A stretch of DNA of 5,562 bases from Dysgonamonadaceae bacterium (GTDB lineage Bacteria > Bacteroidota > Bacteroidia > Bacteroidales > Azobacteroidaceae): NCBI GenBank assembly GCA_031276105.1, contig JAISNS010000338.1:1-5562 (forward strand), given 5' to 3'. The notes beneath the pieces were generated by a model, which ran no database searches, was not told the DNA's origin, and was given only the letters and a program-made list of their open reading frames with translations. Below are positions 1-5,562 of the stretch, one piece after another (positions within the stretch are counted from its first letter, which is position 1; each line of letters begins with the position of its first letter). The translations under genes were made by a program, and so were the position numbers.

Positions 1-28
1 AGTAATTCAATAAATCAAATTGTGCAAA
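1..28 (-). promoter_or_regulatory. Leftward Bacteroidetes-type promoter, cut by the window edge
   Basis: On the minus strand TTTG (28-25) is followed after 20 bases by TA (4-3) and two more bases, which would be the first half of a TAnnTTTG -7 box. The TTTG half would lie just outside the window. The same spacing and almost the same spacer occur in the complete promoter at 5353-5384. It would drive a gene to the left, divergent from metH. That the missing half is TTTG is inference from the right-hand copy. Confidence 0.5.
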
Positions 29-29
29 T
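2..29 (-). repeat. Left copy of a 28-bp promoter-core inverted repeat
   Basis: Read on the minus strand, this segment matches 5352-5379 of the plus strand at 27 of 28 positions; the only difference is at position 22 (paired with 5359). The shared block starts at the TTTG -33-like element and runs through the spacer AATTTGATTTATTGAATT into the start of a -7 box. Flanking sequence on the inner side (30 onward, compared with 5351 and upstream) is not similar, so the similarity is confined to the promoter core. The outer side lies outside the window. Confidence 0.85.
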
Positions 30-116
30 GTTCGGCATAATTTTTTTTGCGAAAGTTACAACGCGCTTCGCCCTGTTTTTTATCTGTTTTATATCTAAAA
101 ATTCGTTTTTATCCTG

Positions 117-124
117 TAAATTTG
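117..124 (+). promoter_or_regulatory. metH promoter -7 box (TAAATTTG)
   Basis: TAAATTTG matches the Bacteroidetes -7 consensus TAnnTTTG exactly and ends 28 bases before the metH ATG, so the 5' leader would be only about 20 to 25 nt. No TTTG is found at the usual distance upstream (about 93-97), so the -33 element is weak or absent. The leader is too short to hold a cobalamin or SAM riboswitch. Confidence 0.6.
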
Positions 125-152
125 CAGCCAAAAATCATAAACACTTTATTTA

Positions 153-3100
153 ATGACTTTACTGGAAAAATGCCTGACGGAACGTATCCTTATCCTCGAT
201 GGAGCGATGGGGACGATGATTCAGCAATATAATCTGACGGAAGAAGATTATAGAGGTTCGCAATTCGTTCATCTTCCCGGACAAATGAAAGGAAACAACG
301 ACATGTTGAGCATTACCCGCCCCGACGTTATCCGGGCAATTCACGCTCAATATTTGGATGCCGGCGCCGACATCATCGAAACCAATTCGTTCAGTTCAAC
401 CACTGTCTCCATGGCCGATTACGGCATGGAACCCTACATCAAAGACCTCAACCGGGCGGCGGCGCGTATTGCCCGAGACGTGGCCGACGAATATACCGCG
501 CAAAATCCGTCGAAACCGCGCTTCGTGGCCGGTTCCATCGGGCCGACCAATAAAACGGCCTCCATTTCGCCCGATGTTTCCAATCCGGCCTTCAGGGGCG
601 TTACCTTTGACGAATTGCACGCCGCTTACCAGGAACAAATCCTTGCCTTAATCGACGGTGGCGTAGACCTCTTGCTTATCGAAACCGCTTTCGATACCTT
701 AAACGTAAAAGCCGCTTTGATGGCAGCCGAACATGCCATGACCACCTTAGGCAAAGAACTCCCCATCATGATTTCCTTTACCATTGCCGGAAAAAGCGGA
801 CGCATCCTTTCCGGACAAACCCTGGAAGCTGCCCTCGCCTCCGTGTCGCACGCCAACCTGTTGAGCGTCGGACTGAACTGCTCGTTCGGCGCAAAAGACA
901 TGAAACCCTTCCTCAAAGAATTAGGCCGGATAGCCCCCTGTTACATCAGCGCATATCCGAATGCCGGTTTGCCAAACAGTTTGGGAAAATACGACGAAAC
1001 ACCCGAAATTATGGCGCAGCAAATACAGGAATACATCGACGAAGGATTGGTTAACATTCTGGGAGGCTGCTGCGGAACAACGCCGGATCATATTGCTCAA
1101 TATGTCCGCATTGTTGAAGGCGCTTTGCCGCATCGTCCGGCGCCGGACAATCCCGGTCTGGTCTTATCGGGACTGGATGCGTTAACGCTTTCTTCCGAGC
1201 AGACAGCGGGCGGCGGCAGTTTCCTGCTGATCGGCGAACGCTGTAACGTAGCCGGTTCCCGTAAATTCCTCCGCCTCATTCGAGAAAAAAAATATGACGA
1301 AGCCCTCGAAATCGCCCGCAAACAGGTTGACGACGGAGCGCTGGTGCTGGATATTAACGTCGATGACGGCTTGCTGGACGGCGTGAACGAAATCACCGTC
1401 TTCCTCAACCTGATTGCTTCCGAGCCGGACATTGCCCGCGTTCCGGTAATGATCGACAGTTCGGACTGGAACATTATCGAGGCCGGACTGAAATGCTTGC
1501 AGGGAAAATCCATCGTCAATTCCATCAGTCTGAAAGGCGGCGAACAGGATTTTCTGGAAAAAGCCCGCAAAGTCAAATCCTACGGAGCGGCCGTCATTGC
1601 GATGGCTTTCGACGAAAAAGGTCAGGCCGATACGTTTGAACGAAAAATAGAAGTCTGCGAACGGATGTATCACTTACTGATCGACAAGGCCGGATTCAAA
1701 CCAAGCAATATTATTTTTGACCCCAACGTGCTGGCAGTCGCTACCGGTATCGAAGAGCACGCCGGTTATGCGCTGGCCTTTATTCAAGCCACCGAATGGA
1801 TAAAGCAGCATCTGCCCGGAGCAAAAGTCAGTGGCGGCGTGAGCAACCTTTCCTTTTCTTTCCGTGGAAATGATTACTTGCGCGAAGCCATACATTCGGC
1901 TTTCATTTACCACAATATCCGCAAGGGAATGGATATGGGCATTGTTAACCCTTCGACGCAAATCTTGTACGAAGACATTCCCAAAGACCTGTTGCTCTTG
2001 ATAGAAGATGTGATTTTCAACCGGAACGCCGCCGCTGCCGAACAACTGATTGCTTATGCCCAAAACCGGCAACCCGGACAGGAACAACCGGAAACCGGCA
2101 AATCGCAGGAATGGCGTCAACTCCCCTTGGACGAACGCCTGCATTACGCCTTAGTAAAAGGAATTACGGAATATCTGGAAGAAGACTTGGCCGAAGCCCT
2201 GCAAACCTATCCCCACCCGGTCGACATTATCGACAAACCGTTGATGGGCGGATTAAACATCGTCGGCAATCTATTTGGTGAAGGGAAAATGTTTTTGCCC
2301 CAAGTAGTAAAAGCGGCGCGTACCATGAAAAAAGCGGTAGCTATCTTGCAGCCGGCAATCGAAGCCGGAAAGAAAGAAGACTCGGAGAAATCGGGTAAAA
2401 TATTGATCGCCACGGTAAAAGGCGATGTTCACGATATAGGGAAAAATATTACCGGCGTCATTTTGTCGTGCAATAATTACGAAGTAATTGACATAGGCGT
2501 GATGGTTCCGCCCGAAGAAATCATCCAAAAAGCCAAAGAATATCAAGTCGATATGATTGCCTTGAGCGGTTTGATAACTCCTTCCTTGCAGGAAATGGCT
2601 TTTGTGGCTTCCGAGATGGAAAAAGCCGGGTTTACTTTGCCCCTGATGATTGGAGGCGCAACCACATCGCAATTGCATACGGCGCTGAAAATCGACCCGC
2701 TCTATCATGGCGCCGTGGTGCATGTTCCCGATGCTTCGCTGGCAGTACCGGCAACCAATCAATTGTTGAATCCGCTTACGAAATCCCGCTATATCGAACA
2801 GGTGAAAGCCGGTTACAAGGCTTTGCGCGAAAAAAACAGCGGCGAAAAAGAACTCGTATCGCTCGACTATGCCCGTAAACACGCTCTGCAAATCGACTGG
2901 AGCGCCTATACCGTTCCAAAACCGCAGATAGAAGGCCGTTGGGTGATCGATCCGGTTCCCGTAAGCGAACTGCTTCCGTATATCCATTGGCAGCCCTTTC
3001 TGGCAGCATGGCGGTTGCCCGTCAAATATGCCGCCTGCCTCAAACTGCGGAACGAGGATGAGCGGAAAGCATGGATAAACGCCTTTCCGGAAGACGTCCG

Positions 3101-3824
3101 TCCGAAAGCGCAGGAAGCGGCGCTCTTGCTGGACGATGCGCAAAAAACACTGGCCGAATGGAGTTTGAACGACTCGAAACAGATAAAAGCCATCGTAGGC
3201 TTTTATCCGGTGAAAACAGAAAACGAATCCCTGCTTATCGAAGGGAAAACGATTCCCCTGCTTCGTCAACAGGAAAAACGGGCGGACGACGTTTACAAAT
3301 CATTAGTCGATTTTATTTGTCCTTCGGGCGATTACATAGGATTGTTCATCGTAACGGCCGGCAACCCTCCTGCGTCGTGCAACTGCGGACATTCGCATGA
3401 CGACGACGAATACCGGCGTTTGTTGGAACAGATTTTGCGCGATCGCTTAGCCGAAGCCGCCACCGAATACATCCACGAAAAAGTGCGTAAAACCTGTTGG
3501 GGATATGCTCCCGACGAATCGTTTACGCCGGAAGAATTGTTGAAAGCGCCCTTCCGGGGAATCCGTCCGGCTTCGGGATATCCGTCCCTGCCCGACATCT
3601 CCCTGAATTTCCTGATCGGCGATTTATTGCAAATGGAACAGATCGGCGTAAGCCTTACGCCGAACGGAGCAATCTATCCGCTTGCATCGACGGCAGGAAT
3701 CTATCTGGCTCACCCGCAGGCAAGCTATTTCCATATCGGCAAAATCGACGACGAACAGTTGGCAGAATACGCCCGCAAAAAAAACATTCCGGTAGAAGAA
3801 GCCCGGAAATGGCTGGGGAAATAG
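153..3824 (+). CDS. metH: Cobalamin-dependent methionine synthase
   Basis: Cytoplasmic 5-methyltetrahydrofolate--homocysteine methyltransferase (EC 2.1.1.13), which moves a methyl group from methyl-THF through cobalamin to homocysteine, giving methionine. The 1223 residues are close to the 1227 of E. coli MetH, and all modules are present in order. The homocysteine domain (about 1-320) has DGAMGTMIQ and the zinc ligands C243, C306 and C307. The pterin domain (about 350-620) has GERCNVAGS at 361-369, MIDSSDW and SFSFRGND. The B12 cap (about 650-745) has F708 and L715. The B12-binding domain (about 750-890) has D758-x-H760-x-x-G, S811 and the glycine pair 834-835. The SAM-dependent reactivation domain (about 905-1223) has E1101 and R1138-P-A-S-G-Y1143. 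The ATG at 153 leads directly into the conserved N-terminus and sits behind a -7 box. Oddities are a CxCxHxH cluster at 1076-1082 and His945 where E. coli probably has Asp946. It appears intact and monocistronic. Confidence 0.98.
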   Translation: MTLLEKCLTERILILDGAMGTMIQQYNLTEEDYRGSQFVHLPGQMKGNNDMLSITRPDVIRAIHAQYLDAGADIIETNSFSSTTVSMADYGMEPYIKDLNRAAARIARDVADEYTAQNPSKPRFVAGSIGPTNKTASISPDVSNPAFRGVTFDELHAAYQEQILALIDGGVDLLLIETAFDTLNVKAALMAAEHAMTTLGKELPIMISFTIAGKSGRILSGQTLEAALASVSHANLLSVGLNCSFGAKDMKPFLKELGRIAPCYISAYPNAGLPNSLGKYDETPEIMAQQIQEYIDEGLVNILGGCCGTTPDHIAQYVRIVEGALPHRPAPDNPGLVLSGLDALTLSSEQTAGGGSFLLIGERCNVAGSRKFLRLIREKKYDEALEIARKQVDDGALVLDINVDDGLLDGVNEITVFLNLIASEPDIARVPVMIDSSDWNIIEAGLKCLQGKSIVNSISLKGGEQDFLEKARKVKSYGAAVIAMAFDEKGQADTFERKIEVCERMYHLLIDKAGFKPSNIIFDPNVLAVATGIEEHAGYALAFIQATEWIKQHLPGAKVSGGVSNLSFSFRGNDYLREAIHSAFIYHNIRKGMDMGIVNPSTQILYEDIPKDLLLLIEDVIFNRNAAAAEQLIAYAQNRQPGQEQPETGKSQEWRQLPLDERLHYALVKGITEYLEEDLAEALQTYPHPVDIIDKPLMGGLNIVGNLFGEGKMFLPQVVKAARTMKKAVAILQPAIEAGKKEDSEKSGKILIATVKGDVHDIGKNITGVILSCNNYEVIDIGVMVPPEEIIQKAKEYQVDMIALSGLITPSLQEMAFVASEMEKAGFTLPLMIGGATTSQLHTALKIDPLYHGAVVHVPDASLAVPATNQLLNPLTKSRYIEQVKAGYKALREKNSGEKELVSLDYARKHALQIDWSAYTVPKPQIEGRWVIDPVPVSELLPYIHWQPFLAAWRLPVKYAACLKLRNEDERKAWINAFPEDVRPKAQEAALLLDDAQKTLAEWSLNDSKQIKAIVGFYPVKTENESLLIEGKTIPLLRQQEKRADDVYKSLVDFICPSGDYIGLFIVTAGNPPASCNCGHSHDDDEYRRLLEQILRDRLAEAATEYIHEKVRKTCWGYAPDESFTPEELLKAPFRGIRPASGYPSLPDISLNFLIGDLLQMEQIGVSLTPNGAIYPLASTAGIYLAHPQASYFHIGKIDDEQLAEYARKKNIPVEEARKWLGK

Positions 3825-3829
3825 GCGTA

Positions 3830-3850
3830 TCGGACTTATTTTCTGTCCGA
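3830..3850. terminator. Short hairpin between convergent metH and trmB, possible bidirectional terminator
   Basis: TCGGAC (3830-3835) can pair with GTCCGA (3845-3849 plus 3850) around a 9-base loop. It lies at the junction of the two convergent genes and overlaps the trmB stop codon, where a shared terminator would be expected. The stem is only 6 bp and no T-run follows on either strand, so the call is weak. Confidence 0.25.
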
Positions 3851-4585
3851 CCGTTTGCTGCGATTATAACTTCTGTAAGTATCCGGTTCGATTTTTATTT
3901 CCGGTTCGATGTATATTTTGCGCGGTTCGCAGACAAACCGGAGGTATTTAACGGTTAATCCCCTGTTCAGCCATTGCTGTTCGTAAAAAGTTTGAATCGA
4001 AAGAATTTCATCGGCCAAATGACTGTTATACAAATCAGTTGTATCTACCAACACCGGAAATTGATTGGCGTGCGCCGTTTCGCGGGTATAAGTAAACATG
4101 AAAAGGCTGTCTGTTTTCAGGTGAATCAAACCATTACCGGTCAATATTTCGCTGTAAAGTTTCATGAAACGGGTGGAAGTCATCCGTTTATTAACTTTGT
4201 TCATTTGCGGATCGGGGAATGTAATCCATATCTCGGAAACTTCGCCGGGAGCAAAAAAATGGTTAATCAATTCGATATGAGTGCGTAGAAAAGCAACGTT
4301 GCTCATACGATTTTCCAGCGCCTGTTTAGCTCCCGTCCATATTCGTGCGCCTTTGATATCAATGCCGATAAAATTCTTTTCAGGGAAAAGTTTTCCCAAT
4401 CCCACGGTATACTCTCCTTTTCCGCATCCTAATTCCAAAACGAGAGGATTTTCGTTTTTAAATAAACAGGCATTCCATTTTCCTTTCATTTCAAATCCCT
4501 TTTCCTGCAATACCGAAAACGGATATTGAAAAACGTTTGGAAAATCGTTCATTTCATTAAATTTTTGTAATTTGTTTTTTCCCAC
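3836..4585 (-). CDS. trmB: tRNA (guanine-N7-)-methyltransferase
   Basis: SAM-dependent enzyme (EC 2.1.1.33) that makes 7-methylguanosine at position 46 of the tRNA variable loop in the cytoplasm. The 249-residue protein has a Rossmann-type SAM fold: motif [11 protein letters not shown] at 51-60, acidic residue D76 in GIDIKG, the family motif TFPDPQ at 122-127 (D125 matches the catalytic Asp region), KTD at 157-159, and [11 protein letters not shown] at 199-209, matching the T..E substrate/SAM loop of E. coli TrmB. The N-terminal GKNKL block and the tail RSYNRSKRS (238-246) are familiar from Bacteroidales orthologs. The start codon is GTG; it is preferred over the ATG at residue 12 because GKNKL lies just after it. 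The gene is convergent with metH, 11 bp apart, and divergent from the gene at 4716. Full length, no damage seen. Confidence 0.96.
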   Translation of the reverse strand: MGKNKLQKFNEMNDFPNVFQYPFSVLQEKGFEMKGKWNACLFKNENPLVLELGCGKGEYTVGLGKLFPEKNFIGIDIKGARIWTGAKQALENRMSNVAFLRTHIELINHFFAPGEVSEIWITFPDPQMNKVNKRMTSTRFMKLYSEILTGNGLIHLKTDSLFMFTYTRETAHANQFPVLVDTTDLYNSHLADEILSIQTFYEQQWLNRGLTVKYLRFVCEPRKIYIEPEIKIEPDTYRSYNRSKRSDRK

Positions 4586-4610
4586 AAATAAATTAACTTA
4601 AAATAAAGCG

Positions 4611-4618
4611 CAAAGATA
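4611..4618 (-). promoter_or_regulatory. trmB promoter -7 box (TATCTTTG)
   Basis: On the minus strand the sequence reads TATCTTTG, an exact match to TAnnTTTG, ending 25 bases before the GTG start of trmB. This spacing resembles the metH arrangement. No convincing TTTG is seen 19-21 bases further upstream. Confidence 0.6.
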
Positions 4619-4641
4619 CGTAATAGATGAACATTTTCATT

Positions 4642-4649
4642 TATATTTG
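4642..4649 (+). promoter_or_regulatory. Divergent promoter -7 box (TATATTTG) for the gene at 4716
   Basis: TATATTTG matches TAnnTTTG exactly. It stands back to back with the trmB -7 box, with only 23 bases between them, so the -33 regions of the two promoters must overlap each other's core. The leader to the ATG at 4716 would be about 60 nt. A small inverted repeat ATGAA-CATT-TTCAT (4627-4640) lies between the two boxes. No clear -33 TTTG is present. Confidence 0.5.
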
Positions 4650-4715
4650 CTCAATTGAAATAAAAAAGCGGCAGGCAACCGTATCGAAGAGTATTTCACT
4701 TAATGTTGATGCACC

Positions 4716-5258
4716 ATGAATTGTTTTGTTTTTAACAGGAAAGTTTTTTGCACAGGCATATTTTTACTGTCTGTCGGGTTTATTTTTGCTCAGGAAAACG
4801 ATTTATATAAACGGCTAATCAAGGAATCCATCACGATTGACAAGGATTTTCTCTTGAAACCGCTGCATGAGGATTTATTCAGCGATTCCGTTTCCGGTTA
4901 TATTGAATTGGACGTCAATAAAAATCCGTTACCGATCTTGGGATTTAACTATAAACAAAACTCCTTATTTCTCCATTATAAAGACAGTTTGCCGATAGAC
5001 AGGGAATGGATTATTTCACCCTGTTTAACAAAGACTTATACAAATCAAAAACACTTTGATCCTTCTTCTACCGAAACGACCGGCGATATAATTGCGAATG
5101 GCATTCTTACGCCTCTTTTGAGTATTGTGGCGTTGAAACCGGATGTTCTCGCCTTTTATCTGATGCGAATAGGCGTCTTGTCCGACGAACCTTTTGTTCC
5201 GAAGGAAAGCCGTAAACAAAAGGCTTTGCGGGAGATTAAAACCGTATATGAACGGTGA
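4716..5258 (+). CDS. Predicted exported protein of unknown function
   Basis: I do not recognise this 180-residue protein. Its N-terminus looks like a Sec signal peptide: R8-K9, then a hydrophobic run from about 10 to 24, then a likely signal peptidase I site after A25 (IFA before QEN), the usual Bacteroidota FAQ pattern. There is no lipobox, so a periplasmic or outer-membrane-associated location is more likely than a lipoprotein. The mature part is about 155 residues, mixed in character. A moderately hydrophobic stretch at about 125-155 (ILTPLLSIVALKPD onward) may be membrane-associated or a buried core helix, and the C-terminus is basic and charged (KESRKQK). The ATG is preferred because the signal peptide starts there. 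It is more A/T-rich than metH. It is divergent from trmB and appears to be alone in its transcription unit. A coding gene is likely; its function is unknown. Confidence 0.8.
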   Translation: MNCFVFNRKVFCTGIFLLSVGFIFAQENDLYKRLIKESITIDKDFLLKPLHEDLFSDSVSGYIELDVNKNPLPILGFNYKQNSLFLHYKDSLPIDREWIISPCLTKTYTNQKHFDPSSTETTGDIIANGILTPLLSIVALKPDVLAFYLMRIGVLSDEPFVPKESRKQKALREIKTVYER

Positions 5259-5265
5259 AGTATGA

Positions 5266-5361
5266 GAGGGTAGGGGGGATTCGTATATCAAACTCCGGCA
5301 ACGATTGCTAGCTTTTGATGGGGAGAATGAGGCTGAATTTATAGAAGAAATATTTGCATAA
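5266..5361 (+). pseudogene. Possible C-terminal gene remnant without a start
   Basis: Between an in-frame TGA at 5263 and the TAA at 5359 runs an open frame of 31 codons with no start codon. It ends in a plausible acidic, helical-looking protein tail (KLRQRLLAFDGENEAEF and then IEEIFA). It could be the 3' end of a gene whose front was lost by rearrangement. A G6 run (5273-5278) lies near its upstream limit. The last codons overlap the -33 element of the next promoter. A frame this short can arise by chance and I recognise no family, so this is only a suggestion. Confidence 0.2.
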
Positions 5362-5379
5362 TTTGATTTATTGAATTAC
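5352..5379 (+). repeat. Right copy of the 28-bp promoter-core inverted repeat
   Basis: Matches the reverse complement of 2-29 at 27 of 28 positions. The two copies are inverted and about 5.3 kb apart, enclosing metH, trmB and the exported-protein gene. Similarity starts at the A before TTTG and stops inside the -7 box, only because the left copy meets the window edge there. Confidence 0.85.
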
Positions 5380-5384
5380 ATTTG
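5353..5384 (+). promoter_or_regulatory. Complete Bacteroidetes-type promoter upstream of the partial ORF
   Basis: TTTG (5353-5356), 20 bases, then TACATTTG (5377-5384): both elements match the Bacteroidetes primary sigma factor consensus exactly with normal spacing. It is the best promoter in the window. The -7 box ends 28 bases before the ATG at 5413, the same distance as for metH, which supports that ATG as a real start or the start of a leader peptide. Confidence 0.75.
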
Positions 5385-5412
5385 CAGCGGTTTTTGTAAA
5401 ACAACAATAAAT

Positions 5413-5562
5413 ATGGCAGCTTCCGAAATTTACAGTTTATTAAGTATTATTAACTTCCAAAGCTTGGAAGTTAACAGAATTATGCGTACACACACACCGC
5501 GCGCGCGGAATACATATATATCAGAAAAAATAATACCTGTCTTATCCCCAAAAGAGATTCGG
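5413..5562 (+). CDS. Partial ORF or leader peptide running off the window edge, unknown
   Basis: From the ATG at 5413, 50 codons stay open to the last base, so the 3' end is missing. The peptide begins MAASEIYSLLSIINF, has a second Met at codon 24, continues RTHTPRARNTYISEKIIP and reaches IR at the edge. It sits at the expected distance behind an excellent promoter. I recognise no family. A strong inverted repeat (5450-5474) and an alternating purine-pyrimidine tract (5481-5507) lie inside it, which is odd for coding DNA. It may instead be an untranslated or attenuator-like leader, with the true gene outside the window. Confidence 0.4.
   Translation, partial: MAASEIYSLLSIINFQSLEVNRIMRTHTPRARNTYISEKIIPVLSPKEIR
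5450..5474 (+). repeat. Inverted repeat with 11-bp arms and a 3-base loop
   Basis: TTAACTTCCAA (5450-5460) and its exact reverse complement TTGGAAGTTAA (5464-5474) flank AGC. In RNA it would form a tight hairpin about 60 nt after the predicted transcription start; in DNA it could be a dyad operator. No T-run follows, so it is not a standard intrinsic terminator. Confidence 0.8.
5481..5521. repeat. Alternating purine-pyrimidine tracts (AC, CG and AT blocks)
   Basis: Positions 5481-5497 alternate pyrimidine and purine for 17 bases with an AC block, 5498-5507 is a pure CG block of 10 bases, and 5514-5521 is ATATATAT. The sequence CCGCGCGCGCGG (5497-5508) is a perfect 12-bp palindrome. Such tracts favour Z-DNA or cruciforms under negative supercoiling and are prone to slippage. 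They stand out in an A/T-rich surrounding. Confidence 0.75.

Noticed and set aside
49..81. Hairpin GCGAA...TTCGC followed by a T-run, terminator-like
   Set aside because: The stem is only 5 bp with a 13-base loop, and no gene reads rightward into it within the window; the upstream promoter points left.
47..232. 61-codon frame starting at TTG upstream of metH
   Set aside because: It spans the metH promoter and overlaps the metH start in another frame, and has no promoter or recognisable protein features.
1135..1148. Perfect 14-bp palindrome GTCCGGCGCCGGAC within metH
   Set aside because: A palindrome of this length is not surprising in 5.5 kb, and it lies in the coding linker between the homocysteine and pterin domains, encoding an ordinary Pro-rich segment.
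1097..1673. Two overlapping antisense open frames of about 160 codons
   Set aside because: Both lie opposite the pterin domain of metH and read as low-quality, Arg/Ser- or Phe-rich shadow translations.
2271..3269. 332-codon open frame on the minus strand inside metH
   Set aside because: It is antisense to the conserved B12 and activation domains of metH, has no family features or leader, and is explained by the codon bias of the sense gene.
3497..3958. 153-codon plus-strand frame across the metH end and trmB end
   Set aside because: It overlaps the well-conserved end of metH in another frame and then runs antisense to trmB; no plausible start or family.
4650..4715. Possible riboswitch or small RNA in the 60-nt leader of the exported-protein gene
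   Set aside because: No substantial stem, conserved riboswitch core or terminator could be found; the leader is A-rich and looks unstructured.

Overview
The window looks like chromosomal DNA of a member of the Bacteroidota, probably the order Bacteroidales. Three things point there. Core promoters match the Bacteroidetes sigma factor consensus (TTTG at -33, TAnnTTTG at -7). Starts lack a clear Shine-Dalgarno and follow A/T-rich leaders. The TrmB protein has the Bacteroidales form, with the N-terminal GKNKL block and the C-terminal RSYNRSKRS tail. No genus can be named from this sequence.

Layout from left to right. Positions 1-152 hold the edge of a leftward promoter and then the short leader and rightward promoter of metH. 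Positions 153-3824 encode a full-length cobalamin-dependent methionine synthase with all its domains. Eleven bases later, convergent on the minus strand, trmB (3836-4585, GTG start) encodes the tRNA m7G46 methyltransferase. The 130 bp region 4586-4715 carries back-to-back -7 boxes for trmB and for a divergent gene (4716-5258) that encodes a small predicted exported protein of unknown function. Positions 5259-5412 hold a possible gene remnant that runs into a very good promoter. From 5413 to the window edge an open frame continues out of the window; it contains a strong 11-bp-arm inverted repeat and an alternating purine-pyrimidine tract (AC, then CG, then AT). No gene-free stretch is longer than 300 bases.

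metH and trmB are both housekeeping genes linked only loosely through S-adenosylmethionine: MetH makes methionine, the SAM precursor, and TrmB uses SAM. They are convergent, so they are not an operon. The part most worth a second look lies at the window edges. A 28-bp segment covering a promoter from its -33 box into its -7 box occurs at both ends in inverted orientation with one mismatch, spacer included. The right-hand copy drives the odd, structure-rich leader or ORF. No defence system, CRISPR array, transposase or RNA gene was recognised.
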